Assembly: GCF_003324565.1 (NCBI RefSeq)
Contig: NZ_QOLA01000004.1
Coordinates: 124,001-188,000, forward strand
From: Streptomyces sp. SDr-06
Lineage (GTDB): Bacteria; Actinomycetota; Actinomycetes; Streptomycetales; Streptomycetaceae
Direction: 5' to 3'
Length of the DNA stretch: 64,000 nt
Part shown: positions 1 through 6,464 of the stretch, piece by piece
How the letters are laid out: every line of letters begins with the position of its first letter
Position numbering within the stretch: position 1 is the first letter of the stretch
Notes under the pieces: model-generated
The model's input: the letters and a program-made list of their open reading frames with translations, nothing else
Database searches by the model: none
What the model was told of the DNA's origin: nothing
Position numbers and translations under genes: made by a program

Positions 1-336
1 GACCTTCTGGAAGACGAGGTAGCCGGTGACGGCGGCGAGCGCGGTCGAACCGTCCGACTTCTTGGCGAAGCCGATCGCGATGCCGACGCAGAACAGCAGC
101 GCCATGTTGTCGAGGATCGCGCCACCACCGGCCGCCATGTAACCGGCGATCTTGGTGATGACGGTCGGGAACGAGTCCCGGCCCAGCATGTCGTTGTTGC
201 CGAGGCGAACCAGCAGCGCTCCGGCGGGCAGCACCGCGACGGGCAGCATCAGGCTGCGGCCGATGCGCTGCATGACAGCCATCACGCCGGAGCCCTTTTT
301 CTTGGCAGCCGCGGGGGCGGCGCTAGCCGTACTCAC
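1..336 (-). CDS. nagE2: PTS EIIC component, N-acetylglucosamine permease (NagE2-type), C-terminus outside window
   Basis: Membrane EIIC subunit that takes up N-acetylglucosamine with phosphorylation supplied by a separate EIIB. Only the N-terminal 112 codons lie in the window and the frame runs off the left edge. The start is a GTG preceded by GGAGGATGTT, a strong ribosome binding site. The protein opens with an Ala/Lys-rich tail, then MQRIGRSLMLPVAVLPAGAL, typical of the first EIIC helix, and later VGIAIGFAKKSDGSTALAAV, which is almost the same as in the neighbouring EIIC at 658-1953. The two genes are therefore tandem paralogues. Tandem DasR boxes lie about 90-120 bp upstream. The nagE2 rather than nagE1 label rests on remembered gene order in S. 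coelicolor (nagF, nagE1, nagE2). Confidence 0.85.
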   Translation of the reverse strand, partial: MSTASAAPAAAKKKGSGVMAVMQRIGRSLMLPVAVLPAGALLVRLGNNDMLGRDSFPTVITKIAGYMAAGGGAILDNMALLFCVGIAIGFAKKSDGSTALAAVTGYLVFQKV

Positions 337-424
337 AACATCCTCCAGTAGGCAAGGCGCCGCCCGGGGGCATGGGAAAATACGGGGGGACGGCGGCGTC
401 TCGGGGGGAACGCGGTCAAGCCCG

Positions 425-457
425 CGTGGTCTACACCAATGAGTGGTGTAGACCAGT
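425..457. promoter_or_regulatory. tandem DasR operators (dre sites) upstream of nagE2
   Basis: Two 16-bp boxes lie back to back: CGTGGTCTACACCAAT (425-440) and AGTGGTGTAGACCAGT (442-457). The dre consensus known from streptomycetes is close to ACTGGTCTAGACCAGT. The second box differs from the palindrome AGTGGTCTAGACCAGT at one position. DasR is the GntR-family repressor of GlcNAc and chitin genes and is released by GlcNAc-6-phosphate or GlcN-6-phosphate. The rest of the 337-657 gap holds the leader of nagE2 and a hairpin beyond nagE1. Confidence 0.85.
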
Positions 458-584
458 TGTAGCACGGTGAGGGTTAGATAAGGAACCTTCGTTTTTTGTG
501 GTGTGAGCCATATCTGGCAATACGGGCAACACCGACACCGCGCCGTGACCTTTCCGTGGCCGCGCCGAGGCGGGACAACGTGCC

Positions 585-617
585 GAGGCCCCCGGACCGA
601 AGGGGTCCGAGGGCCTC
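585..617 (-). terminator. hairpin downstream of nagE1
   Basis: Inverted repeat GAGGCCC-C-CGGACC / GGTCCG-A-GGGCCTC with a five-base loop and one internal mismatch. It lies 41 bp past the nagE1 stop codon. There is no T-tract, which is usual for streptomycete terminators. Confidence 0.6.
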
Positions 618-657
618 GCGGGACCGGGCCGGAAGGCCCGGCGCAACAGGGGGAGGG

Positions 658-1953
658 CTACGCCTTGACGTTCTCCTTCTCCAGCTCGTCCTCGTCCGGC
701 TCCCGCCCCGGCGTCGGCAGGTTGAACTTGGTGATCGCGAAGCGGAACACCGCGTAGTAGACGACGGCGAAGCACAGGCCGACCGGGATGATCAGCCAGG
801 GTTTGGTCGCCAGGCTCCAGTTGATGACGTAGTCGATCAGACCGGCCGAGAAGCTGAAGCCGTCCTTGATGCCGAGCCCCCAACTCACCGCCATGGAAAC
901 GCCGGTGAGCACCGCGTGGATCGCGTACAGCAGCGGGGCGATGAAGACGAAGGAGTACTCGATCGGCTCGGTGATGCCCGTGACGAACGAGGTCAGGCCG
1001 ACCGAGAGCATCATGCCGCCGACCTCCTTGCGGCGGTGCGGCTTGGCGCAGTGCGCGATCGCCAGGGCCGCCGCGGGCAGCGCGAACATCATGATGGGGA
1101 AGAAGCCGGTCTGGAACTGGCCCGCCGTCGGGTCGCCCGCCAGGAAGCGCGGGATGTCACCGTGCACCACCGTGCCGTCGGCCTTGGTGAAGTCGCCGAA
1201 CTGGAACCAGATGAAGGTGTTCAGGAACTGGTGCATGCCGATCACCAGCAGCGCGCGGTTGGCCACGCCGAAGATGCCCGAACCGGCCGCGCCCAGGTCG
1301 ACGAGCCACTTGCTGAAGCTGGTCAGCGCGTCACCGACCGGCGGCCACACCCACAGGCACAGCACCGAGAACACGATCGCGATCCCGGCCATGATGATCG
1401 GCACGAGCCGGCGCCCGTTGAAGAAGCCCAGCCAGTCGACCAGCTTCGTGCGGTGGAAGCGCTGCCAGAAGTACGCGGTCAGCAGGCCCATCACGATGCC
1501 GCCGAAGACACCCGGGTTCTGGTACGTGGCCAGCACGGCCGAGCCGTCCTTGGCGACACACGCGCCGGCCGCCAGCGTCGACCCGGCGGCGCAGTCCTTG
1601 GGGAACTGCTGGAGCACCCCGTAATAGACGAGGAATCCGGCCACCGCGGCCAGCGCGGTCGAACCGTCCGCCTTCTTCGCCATGCCGATCGCGACACCCA
1701 CGCAGAACAGCAGCGGCAGCCCGAGCGAGCCGTTGAGCAGGGCGCCGCCCGCGCCCGCGAACACCTTGGCCACGTCGTTCCAGCCGAGGCCGGTCTTGCC
1801 GAACACGTCGTCCTGGCCGAGCCGGTTGAGGATGCCCGCCGCGGGCAGCACGGCGATCGGCAACTGGAGGCTGCGGCCCATCTTCTGCAGCCCCTGGAAC
1901 AGCCCGTTCCACCACTTGGGCTGCGGTACTGCGGCCGCACTGCTGGCGCTCAT
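658..1953 (-). CDS. nagE1: PTS EIIC component, N-acetylglucosamine permease (NagE1-type)
   Basis: A 431-residue EIIC permease of the glucose/GlcNAc PTS family with about ten hydrophobic segments. It has no fused EIIB or EIIA domain, so it must work with the separate EIIB encoded divergently at 2186. Diagnostic stretches include MGRSLQLPIAVLPAAGIL near the N-terminus, VGVAIGMAKKADGSTALAAV, and FVTGITEPIEYSFVF, the conserved GITEP loop that contacts sugar. The start chosen is the ATG at 1953, preceded by CAGGAGGTTGCCG; the reading frame stays open further upstream to 2103, but that stretch would run over the DasR operator. Divergent from nagF and sharing its regulatory region. The C-terminus is Glu/Asp-rich (EPDEDELEKENVKA). 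Confidence 0.9.
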   Translation of the reverse strand: MSASSAAAVPQPKWWNGLFQGLQKMGRSLQLPIAVLPAAGILNRLGQDDVFGKTGLGWNDVAKVFAGAGGALLNGSLGLPLLFCVGVAIGMAKKADGSTALAAVAGFLVYYGVLQQFPKDCAAGSTLAAGACVAKDGSAVLATYQNPGVFGGIVMGLLTAYFWQRFHRTKLVDWLGFFNGRRLVPIIMAGIAIVFSVLCLWVWPPVGDALTSFSKWLVDLGAAGSGIFGVANRALLVIGMHQFLNTFIWFQFGDFTKADGTVVHGDIPRFLAGDPTAGQFQTGFFPIMMFALPAAALAIAHCAKPHRRKEVGGMMLSVGLTSFVTGITEPIEYSFVFIAPLLYAIHAVLTGVSMAVSWGLGIKDGFSFSAGLIDYVINWSLATKPWLIIPVGLCFAVVYYAVFRFAITKFNLPTPGREPDEDELEKENVKA

Positions 1954-2002
1954 CGGCAACCTCCTGGCTTGCGGAACAAGCCGGCTCGGACGGTCGTTGC
2001 AC

Positions 2003-2018
2003 ACTGGTGTAGACCAGT
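2003..2018. promoter_or_regulatory. DasR operator (dre) between nagE1 and nagF
   Basis: ACTGGTGTAGACCAGT matches the 16-bp dre palindrome at 15 positions. It lies 50 bp upstream of the nagE1 start and 168 bp upstream of nagF, so one site can repress both divergent genes. A TACCGT box at 2123-2128 is a possible -10 for nagF. Confidence 0.85.
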
Positions 2019-2185
2019 TGCGGTATCGTCCGGAGGGACCCCTCGCGGGGGCATGGCTCCGGTGATCGCCATCCTTGGTCAGGCACAATGCGCTCGCGCG
2101 CATAGCTGGGCCAAACGTGGGTTACCGTGACAAAGCGGACCTACCGTGGGCCGACACAGCGTTCTTCACGAACCAGGAGAGACAC

Positions 2186-2419
2186 ATGGCCAGCAAGGCT
2201 GAGAAGATCGTCGCCGGCCTCGGCGGTATCGACAACATCGAAGAGGTCGAAGGCTGCATCACGCGCCTGCGCACCGAGGTCATCGACCCGAGCAAGGTCG
2301 ACGAGGCCGCCCTCAAGGCCGCCGGCGCCCACGGTGTCGTCAAGATGGGCACCGCGGTCCAGGTCGTCATCGGCACGGACGCCGACCCGATCGCCGCGGA
2401 CATCGAAGACATGATGTGA
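2186..2419 (+). CDS. nagF: PTS EIIB component for N-acetylglucosamine
   Basis: A 77-residue cytoplasmic EIIB protein that accepts phosphate from EIIA on a cysteine and passes it to sugar imported by the EIIC permeases. The motif VEGCITRLR places the phosphorylated cysteine at residue 24, and the rest (AAGAHGVVKMGTAVQVVIG) follows the EIIB glucose-family fold. The start is the ATG at 2186 after AGGAGAGACAC; the frame is open upstream but those codons read through the promoter. Divergent from nagE1 and followed by a strong terminator, so it is probably monocistronic. EI, HPr and EIIA must be encoded elsewhere. Confidence 0.92.
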   Translation: MASKAEKIVAGLGGIDNIEEVEGCITRLRTEVIDPSKVDEAALKAAGAHGVVKMGTAVQVVIGTDADPIAADIEDMM

Positions 2420-2431
2420 GCGACCCGCTCA

Positions 2432-2470
2432 GCGAAAGGCCCCCTCCCCGACCAGGAGGGGGCCTTTCGC
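2432..2470 (+). terminator. terminator after nagF
   Basis: Perfect 16-bp inverted repeat, left arm GCGAAAGGCCCCCTCC (2432-2447) and right arm 2455-2470, with a seven-base loop, 12 bp past the nagF stop. Confidence 0.88.
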
Positions 2471-2556
2471 GTCCAGGGACGCGGCCCCGCCCGGACCGAC
2501 GGCCCACCATCGAACGGGTGCCCGGGCGCGGCCCCGGAGCCCGCGCCGCCACGGGC

Positions 2557-2562
2557 TAGGCT
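2557..2562 (+). promoter_or_regulatory. -10 box of rph, probably leaderless transcript
   Basis: TAGGCT ends 7 bp before the rph ATG, so transcription would begin at or next to the start codon. No Shine-Dalgarno sequence precedes the ATG. The same arrangement precedes several other genes here. Confidence 0.55.
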
Positions 2563-2569
2563 CAGGGGC

Positions 2570-3307
<738 letters not shown>

Positions 3308-3425
3308 ACAAGCAACCCGGGGGAAGGCTCCCCGCGTCACCACGAGTACGGGCGCACGGACCGACCGCGCGCCCGTCCGTCGCTTCCGGAACCCTTTCCG
3401 GAACCCCTGGGGGAGGACCCGACCG

Positions 3426-3800
3426 ATGCGCCGAACCGTGCTCGCCGCCGCCACCGCGGCCCTGGCCGTCACCGTCACCGCGGGCTGCGGAGCGGTCGAC
3501 AAGGCCATGGACTGCGTCAAGACCGCGGACGCCATCGGCACCAGTGTCGACAACCTCGGCAAGGCGGTCGGCAACGCCACCGACGACCCCACCCGGGCCG
3601 ACCGGGCGCTCGACGACATCGACAAAGAGCTGTCGTCCCTGAAGAACAAGACGGGCGACGCCGACCTGTCCAAGGCCGTCGACGACCTCAACAAGGCCGT
3701 CGGCAACGTCCGTACGGCCATCAGGAACGGCGACCACACCCCCGACATCAGCGGCGTCACCAGCGCCGCCAAAGAGGTCGGCAAGGTCTGCACGCCCTGA
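3426..3800 (+). CDS. small secreted lipoprotein, unknown function
   Basis: A 124-residue protein with a lipoprotein signal: MRRT, a hydrophobic core of Ala/Val/Thr, then the lipobox VTAGC with Cys21 as the lipidated residue. The mature part is Asp/Lys/Asn-rich and mostly helical, with repeated short blocks of the type DNLGKAV / DDLNKAVGNV. No catalytic motif was recognised. A GGGGGAGGA run precedes the start. It sits between rph and rdgB, as remembered in related streptomycetes, but its role is unknown. Confidence 0.85.
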   Translation: MRRTVLAAATAALAVTVTAGCGAVDKAMDCVKTADAIGTSVDNLGKAVGNATDDPTRADRALDDIDKELSSLKNKTGDADLSKAVDDLNKAVGNVRTAIRNGDHTPDISGVTSAAKEVGKVCTP

Positions 3801-3844
3801 GGCCCCGGGGCGGTGCGATCCCGCGCTCCCCGGATACTGGGACC

Positions 3845-4447
3845 ATGACGCGCCTGATCCTCGCCACCCGCAACACCGGCAAAATCACCGAACTCCACGC
3901 CATCCTGGCCGCGGCCGGGCTGCCGCACGAACTCGTGGGCGCCGACGCGTACCCCGAGGTCCCCGACGTCAAGGAGACCGGCGTCACCTTCGCCGAGAAC
4001 GCGCTCCTCAAGGCGCACGCGCTGGCCCGGGCCACCGGCCTGCCCGCCGTCGCCGACGACTCCGGCCTCTGCGTGGACGTCCTCAACGGCGCCCCCGGCA
4101 TCTTCTCGGCCCGCTGGTCGGGCACCCACGGCGACGACCGGGCCAACCTGGACCTGCTGCTCGCCCAGCTCTCCGACATCGCCGACGAGCACCGCGGCGC
4201 CCACTTCGCCTGCGCGGCGGCGCTCGCCCTGCCCGACGGCACGGAACGCGTGGTGGAAGGCCGCCTCCTGGGCACCCTGCGCCGCACCCCGGCCGGGACG
4301 GGCGGCTTCGGCTACGACCCGATCCTCCAGCCGGAGGGCGAGACACGCACCTGCGCGGAGCTGTCGGCCGACGAGAAGAACGCGATCAGCCACCGCGGCC
4401 AGGCCTTCCGTGCACTGGTGCCGGTGGTGCGGGAGCTGCTGGGCTGA
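3845..4447 (+). CDS. rdgB: XTP/dITP diphosphatase (RdgB/HAM1 family)
   Basis: Hydrolyses non-canonical purine nucleoside triphosphates (dITP, XTP) to monophosphates, keeping them out of DNA and RNA. The 200-residue length is typical. Motifs: ATRNTGKI at residues 7-14 (substrate-binding loop), VADDSGLCVDVLNGAPGI (metal-binding Asp pair), GFGYDPIL and the C-terminal SHRGQAF. A GATACT element ends 6 bp before the ATG, so the mRNA may be leaderless. A strong hairpin follows. Confidence 0.95.
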   Translation: MTRLILATRNTGKITELHAILAAAGLPHELVGADAYPEVPDVKETGVTFAENALLKAHALARATGLPAVADDSGLCVDVLNGAPGIFSARWSGTHGDDRANLDLLLAQLSDIADEHRGAHFACAAALALPDGTERVVEGRLLGTLRRTPAGTGGFGYDPILQPEGETRTCAELSADEKNAISHRGQAFRALVPVVRELLG

Positions 4448-4456
4448 GACACGGGA

Positions 4457-4485
4457 AAGGGCGCCCCGTTGTCCGGGGCGCCCTT
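4457..4485 (+). terminator. terminator after rdgB
   Basis: Stem AAGGGCGCCCCG / CGGGGCGCCCTT with a five-base loop. It stands between convergent rdgB and the tRNA-Leu gene and could serve both. Confidence 0.85.
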
Positions 4486-4490
4486 CGCCG

Positions 4491-4577
4491 TGGTGCGGCC
4501 GATGGGATTCGAACCCACATGGGCGAAACGCCCAGAGGCACCTAAAACCTCCGCTTATACCATTCAGCAACGGCCGC
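4491..4577 (-). tRNA. tRNA-Leu (anticodon UAG), CCA encoded
   Basis: Acceptor stem GCGGCCG/CGGCCGC is perfect, the discriminator is A and the CCA end is encoded. The anticodon stem GAGGT/GCCTC closes the loop TTTAGGT, giving anticodon TAG (UAG), which reads CUA. The long variable arm GGGCG-TTT-CGCCC marks a class II tRNA. The T arm contains TTCGAAT. This is not bldA, whose anticodon is UAA. Confidence 0.95.
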
Positions 4578-4673
4578 CAGCCGCCTGCCATGGTACTGGC
4601 AAGCTGCCGATCCGGCGCAGGAGTTCCCGCCTCGGGGCGCTGCGCCGGAACGTACTGCCGCAGAGCGGTGGGC

Positions 4674-5141
4674 TCAGATGCCCAGGTCCTTGATGATCTT
4701 GGCTACGTGGCCGGTCGCCTTCACGTTGTACAGGGCGCGCTCCACCTTTCCCGCCTCGTCCACGACGACCGTGGAGCGGATGACTCCCGTGACCGTCTTG
4801 CCGTACAGCTTCTTCTCGCCGTACGCCCCGTACGCCTCCAGGACCTCCTTCGAGGGGTCGCCCACCAGCGTGACCTTCAGGGACTCCTTCTCGCGGAACT
4901 TCGCCAGCTTCTCCGGCTTGTCCGGGGAGACGCCGATGACGTCGTACCCGGCGCCCGCGAGCAGCTCCAGGTTGTCCGTGAAGTCGCACGCCTGCTTGGT
5001 GCAGCCGGGGGTCAGGGCGGCCGGGTAGAAGTAGACGATGACCTTGCGGCCCTGGTGTGCGGCGAGCGAGACCTCGTTGCCGTCGGCGTCGGGCAGGGTG
5101 AAGGCGGGGGCGGGGTCGCCGGGCTGAAGTCGCTCGCTCAT
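4674..5141 (-). CDS. bcp: thioredoxin-dependent thiol peroxidase (Bcp/PrxQ family)
   Basis: Cytoplasmic peroxiredoxin that reduces hydroperoxides using thioredoxin. The 155 residues include YFYPAALTPGCTKQACDF, with the peroxidatic Cys47 and a resolving Cys52 five residues later, as in PrxQ. Further family features are GDPAPAFTLPDADG near the N-terminus and STVVVDEAGKV near the end. The ATG at 5141 lies 4 nt behind GGAGGAATTCCC on the coding strand; longer upstream versions of this frame have no recognisable content. Transcribed towards the tRNA-Leu gene. Confidence 0.95.
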   Translation of the reverse strand: MSERLQPGDPAPAFTLPDADGNEVSLAAHQGRKVIVYFYPAALTPGCTKQACDFTDNLELLAGAGYDVIGVSPDKPEKLAKFREKESLKVTLVGDPSKEVLEAYGAYGEKKLYGKTVTGVIRSTVVVDEAGKVERALYNVKATGHVAKIIKDLGI

Positions 5142-5276
5142 GGGAATTCCTCCGGAAAGGCCGAGGGTGGGGCGTACACCGACAGAGCCTAATGGGGGCC
5201 TGTGACAGTGCATCGGCCACAGAGCTGACAGACTGTGGATGACGGATGACCCCATACGACCACCGGAGGCGGCGCA

Positions 5277-5597
5277 GTGTCGGATGCCAGGACCCCTGCG
5301 CAGATCGAGGCGGACATCAGGAGCCGGCGGGACCAGCTCGCCGTGACCCTCGACGAGATCGGGGTGCGGCTGCACCCGTCCACGATCGTCGGCGATGCCA
5401 AGGCCAGGTTCGCCTCGGCCGTGGACCACACGGCGGGCCGGGCCTACGTCGCGGTGAACCGCACGGTGAGCGACGTGAAGGCGCAGTTCGTGTCCGAGGA
5501 CGGGGCGCCCCGCGTGGAGCGGATCGTGCCGGTCGCGCTCGTCGCGGTCGGCCTGGTGGGACTGCTCGCGCTGTCCGCGAGGAAACGGCGGGCCTGA
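5277..5597 (+). CDS. DUF3618 small membrane protein
   Basis: A 106-residue protein starting at a GTG behind CCGGAGGCGGC. The N-terminal half matches the DUF3618 pattern (RTPAQIEADIRSRRDQLAVT, helical and charged), and one transmembrane helix near the C-terminus (IVPVALVAVGLVGLLALSA) is followed by an arginine/lysine stop-transfer tail. In actinobacteria such proteins are short and of unknown role, often near stress or phage-holin-like genes. Divergent from bcp. Confidence 0.85.
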   Translation: MSDARTPAQIEADIRSRRDQLAVTLDEIGVRLHPSTIVGDAKARFASAVDHTAGRAYVAVNRTVSDVKAQFVSEDGAPRVERIVPVALVAVGLVGLLALSARKRRA

Positions 5598-5628
5598 CCC
5601 TTCGGCGTACGTCCGGCGCCGGGCCGGG

Positions 5629-5634
5629 TAGGTT
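5629..5634 (+). promoter_or_regulatory. -10 box, leaderless start of the GroES-like gene
   Basis: TAGGTT ends 6 bp before the GTG start codon at 5641, and no ribosome binding site lies between them. Confidence 0.5.
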
Positions 5635-5640
5635 CGACCC

Positions 5641-5973
5641 GTGAGCGAGAACACCCACGACAAGCTGCCCATCCGGATGCTGCACGACCGTGTGCTGGTC
5701 CGGTCAGACACCCCCGAGGGCGAGCGGCGTTCGGGCGGCGGCATCCTCATTCCGGCCACCGCCGCCGTCGGTAAACGGCTGGCCTGGGCCGAGGTGGTCG
5801 CGGTGGGCCAGAACGTGCGCACCGTGGAGCCGGGCGACCGGGTCCTGTACGACCCCGAGGACCGGGCCGAGGTGGAGGTGCGGGGCGTCGCGTACGTGCT
5901 GATGCGCGAGCGCGACCTGCACGCCGTGGCCTCCGAGCGGGTGTCGGTGGACGCCACCGGGCTGTATCTGTAA
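5641..5973 (+). CDS. GroES-family co-chaperonin-like protein
   Basis: A 110-residue protein of the GroES (Cpn10) fold: LPIRMLHDRVLVRSDTPEG at the start, GGGILIPATAA, GDRVLYDPEDRAEVEVRG and the closing VLMRERDLHAV. It differs from the housekeeping GroES in its longer N-terminus, a 13-residue C-terminal extension and a less typical mobile loop (TPEGERRSGGGILIP). It is also not next to groEL. A partner for Hsp60 is plausible but not shown; it may be a paralogue with a separate role. Confidence 0.8.
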   Translation: MSENTHDKLPIRMLHDRVLVRSDTPEGERRSGGGILIPATAAVGKRLAWAEVVAVGQNVRTVEPGDRVLYDPEDRAEVEVRGVAYVLMRERDLHAVASERVSVDATGLYL

Positions 5974-5983
5974 CCACGTCGCA

Positions 5984-6019
5984 CGAAAGGGCTGGTGACC
6001 GCGGTCACCAGCCCTTTCG
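5984..6019 (+). terminator. terminator after the GroES-like gene
   Basis: Perfect 17-bp inverted repeat, left arm CGAAAGGGCTGGTGACC (5984-6000) and right arm 6003-6019, about 10 bp past the stop codon. Confidence 0.88.
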
Positions 6020-6031
6020 CATGCCCTTTGC

Positions 6032-6037
6032 TACCGT
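6032..6037 (+). promoter_or_regulatory. -10 box for the riboswitch transcript
   Basis: TACCGT lies so that transcription would begin at about 6044, immediately before the first paired base of the riboswitch. Confidence 0.45.
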
Positions 6038-6044
6038 GGTGGGA

Positions 6045-6086
6045 CCCCGACGAGACGCGTCGTACCGGGTCAGGACAAGACGACGC
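6045..6086 (+). ncRNA. guanidine-III riboswitch (ykkC-III class)
   Basis: Two interleaved helices form an H-type pseudoknot: CCCG (6046-6049) with CGGG (6066-6069), and GCGTCGT (6057-6063) with ACGACGC (6080-6086). The conserved single-stranded pieces ACGAG and TCAGGACAAG are present. From memory the layout is the same as the Thermobifida fusca guanidine-III aptamer, with compensatory changes in both helices. It lies 36 bp upstream of an SMR exporter gene. Guanidinium binding stabilises the pseudoknot and turns on translation in this class; here the intervening segment includes the GGAGG ribosome binding site at 6111. Confidence 0.9.
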
Positions 6087-6122
6087 ACCCCGTATGTGTT
6101 CGCGTCCTTCGGAGGTGCCGTC

Positions 6123-6443
6123 ATGGCATGGGTCCTGCTCGTCGTCGCCGGTCTGCTCGAGGTGGGCTGGTCGATCGGGATGAAGTACACCGACGGTTTC
6201 ACCCGGCTCGTGCCCAGTGTGCTCACGGGCGCCGGGATCGTCGCTTCGATGTTGCTGCTCTCGCAGGCCGCCAAGACGCTGCCGATCGGCACCGCGTACG
6301 GCGTGTGGGTCGGGATCGGCGCGGCCGGGGCGGCGGTGCTCGGCATGGTGGTGCTCGGTGAGCCGGCCACCGCCGCCCGGATCTTCTTCGTCTGTCTGCT
6401 CCTCGTCGCGGTCGTCGGCCTGAAGGCGACGAGCGGGCACTAG
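6123..6443 (+). CDS. SMR-family guanidinium exporter (Gdx/SugE type)
   Basis: A 106-residue small multidrug resistance protein with four transmembrane helices. Glu13 in GLLEVGWSIGMKYTDGF is the essential coupling carboxylate. The motif WSIGMKYT and GTAYGVWVGIGAAGAAVLG fit the Gdx (SugE) subgroup, which exports guanidinium against protons, rather than the polyaromatic EmrE subgroup. The gene stands directly behind a guanidine-III riboswitch, which independently supports guanidinium as the substrate. It works as a homodimer in related organisms; no second SMR gene is adjacent. GGAGGTGCCGTC precedes the ATG. Confidence 0.92.
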   Translation: MAWVLLVVAGLLEVGWSIGMKYTDGFTRLVPSVLTGAGIVASMLLLSQAAKTLPIGTAYGVWVGIGAAGAAVLGMVVLGEPATAARIFFVCLLLVAVVGLKATSGH

Positions 6444-6464
6444 GCGCCGGGAGACATCCGCGGG

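Noticed and set aside
4491..4577. Possible bldA tRNA
   Set aside because: Anticodon loop TTTAGGT gives UAG, not UAA.
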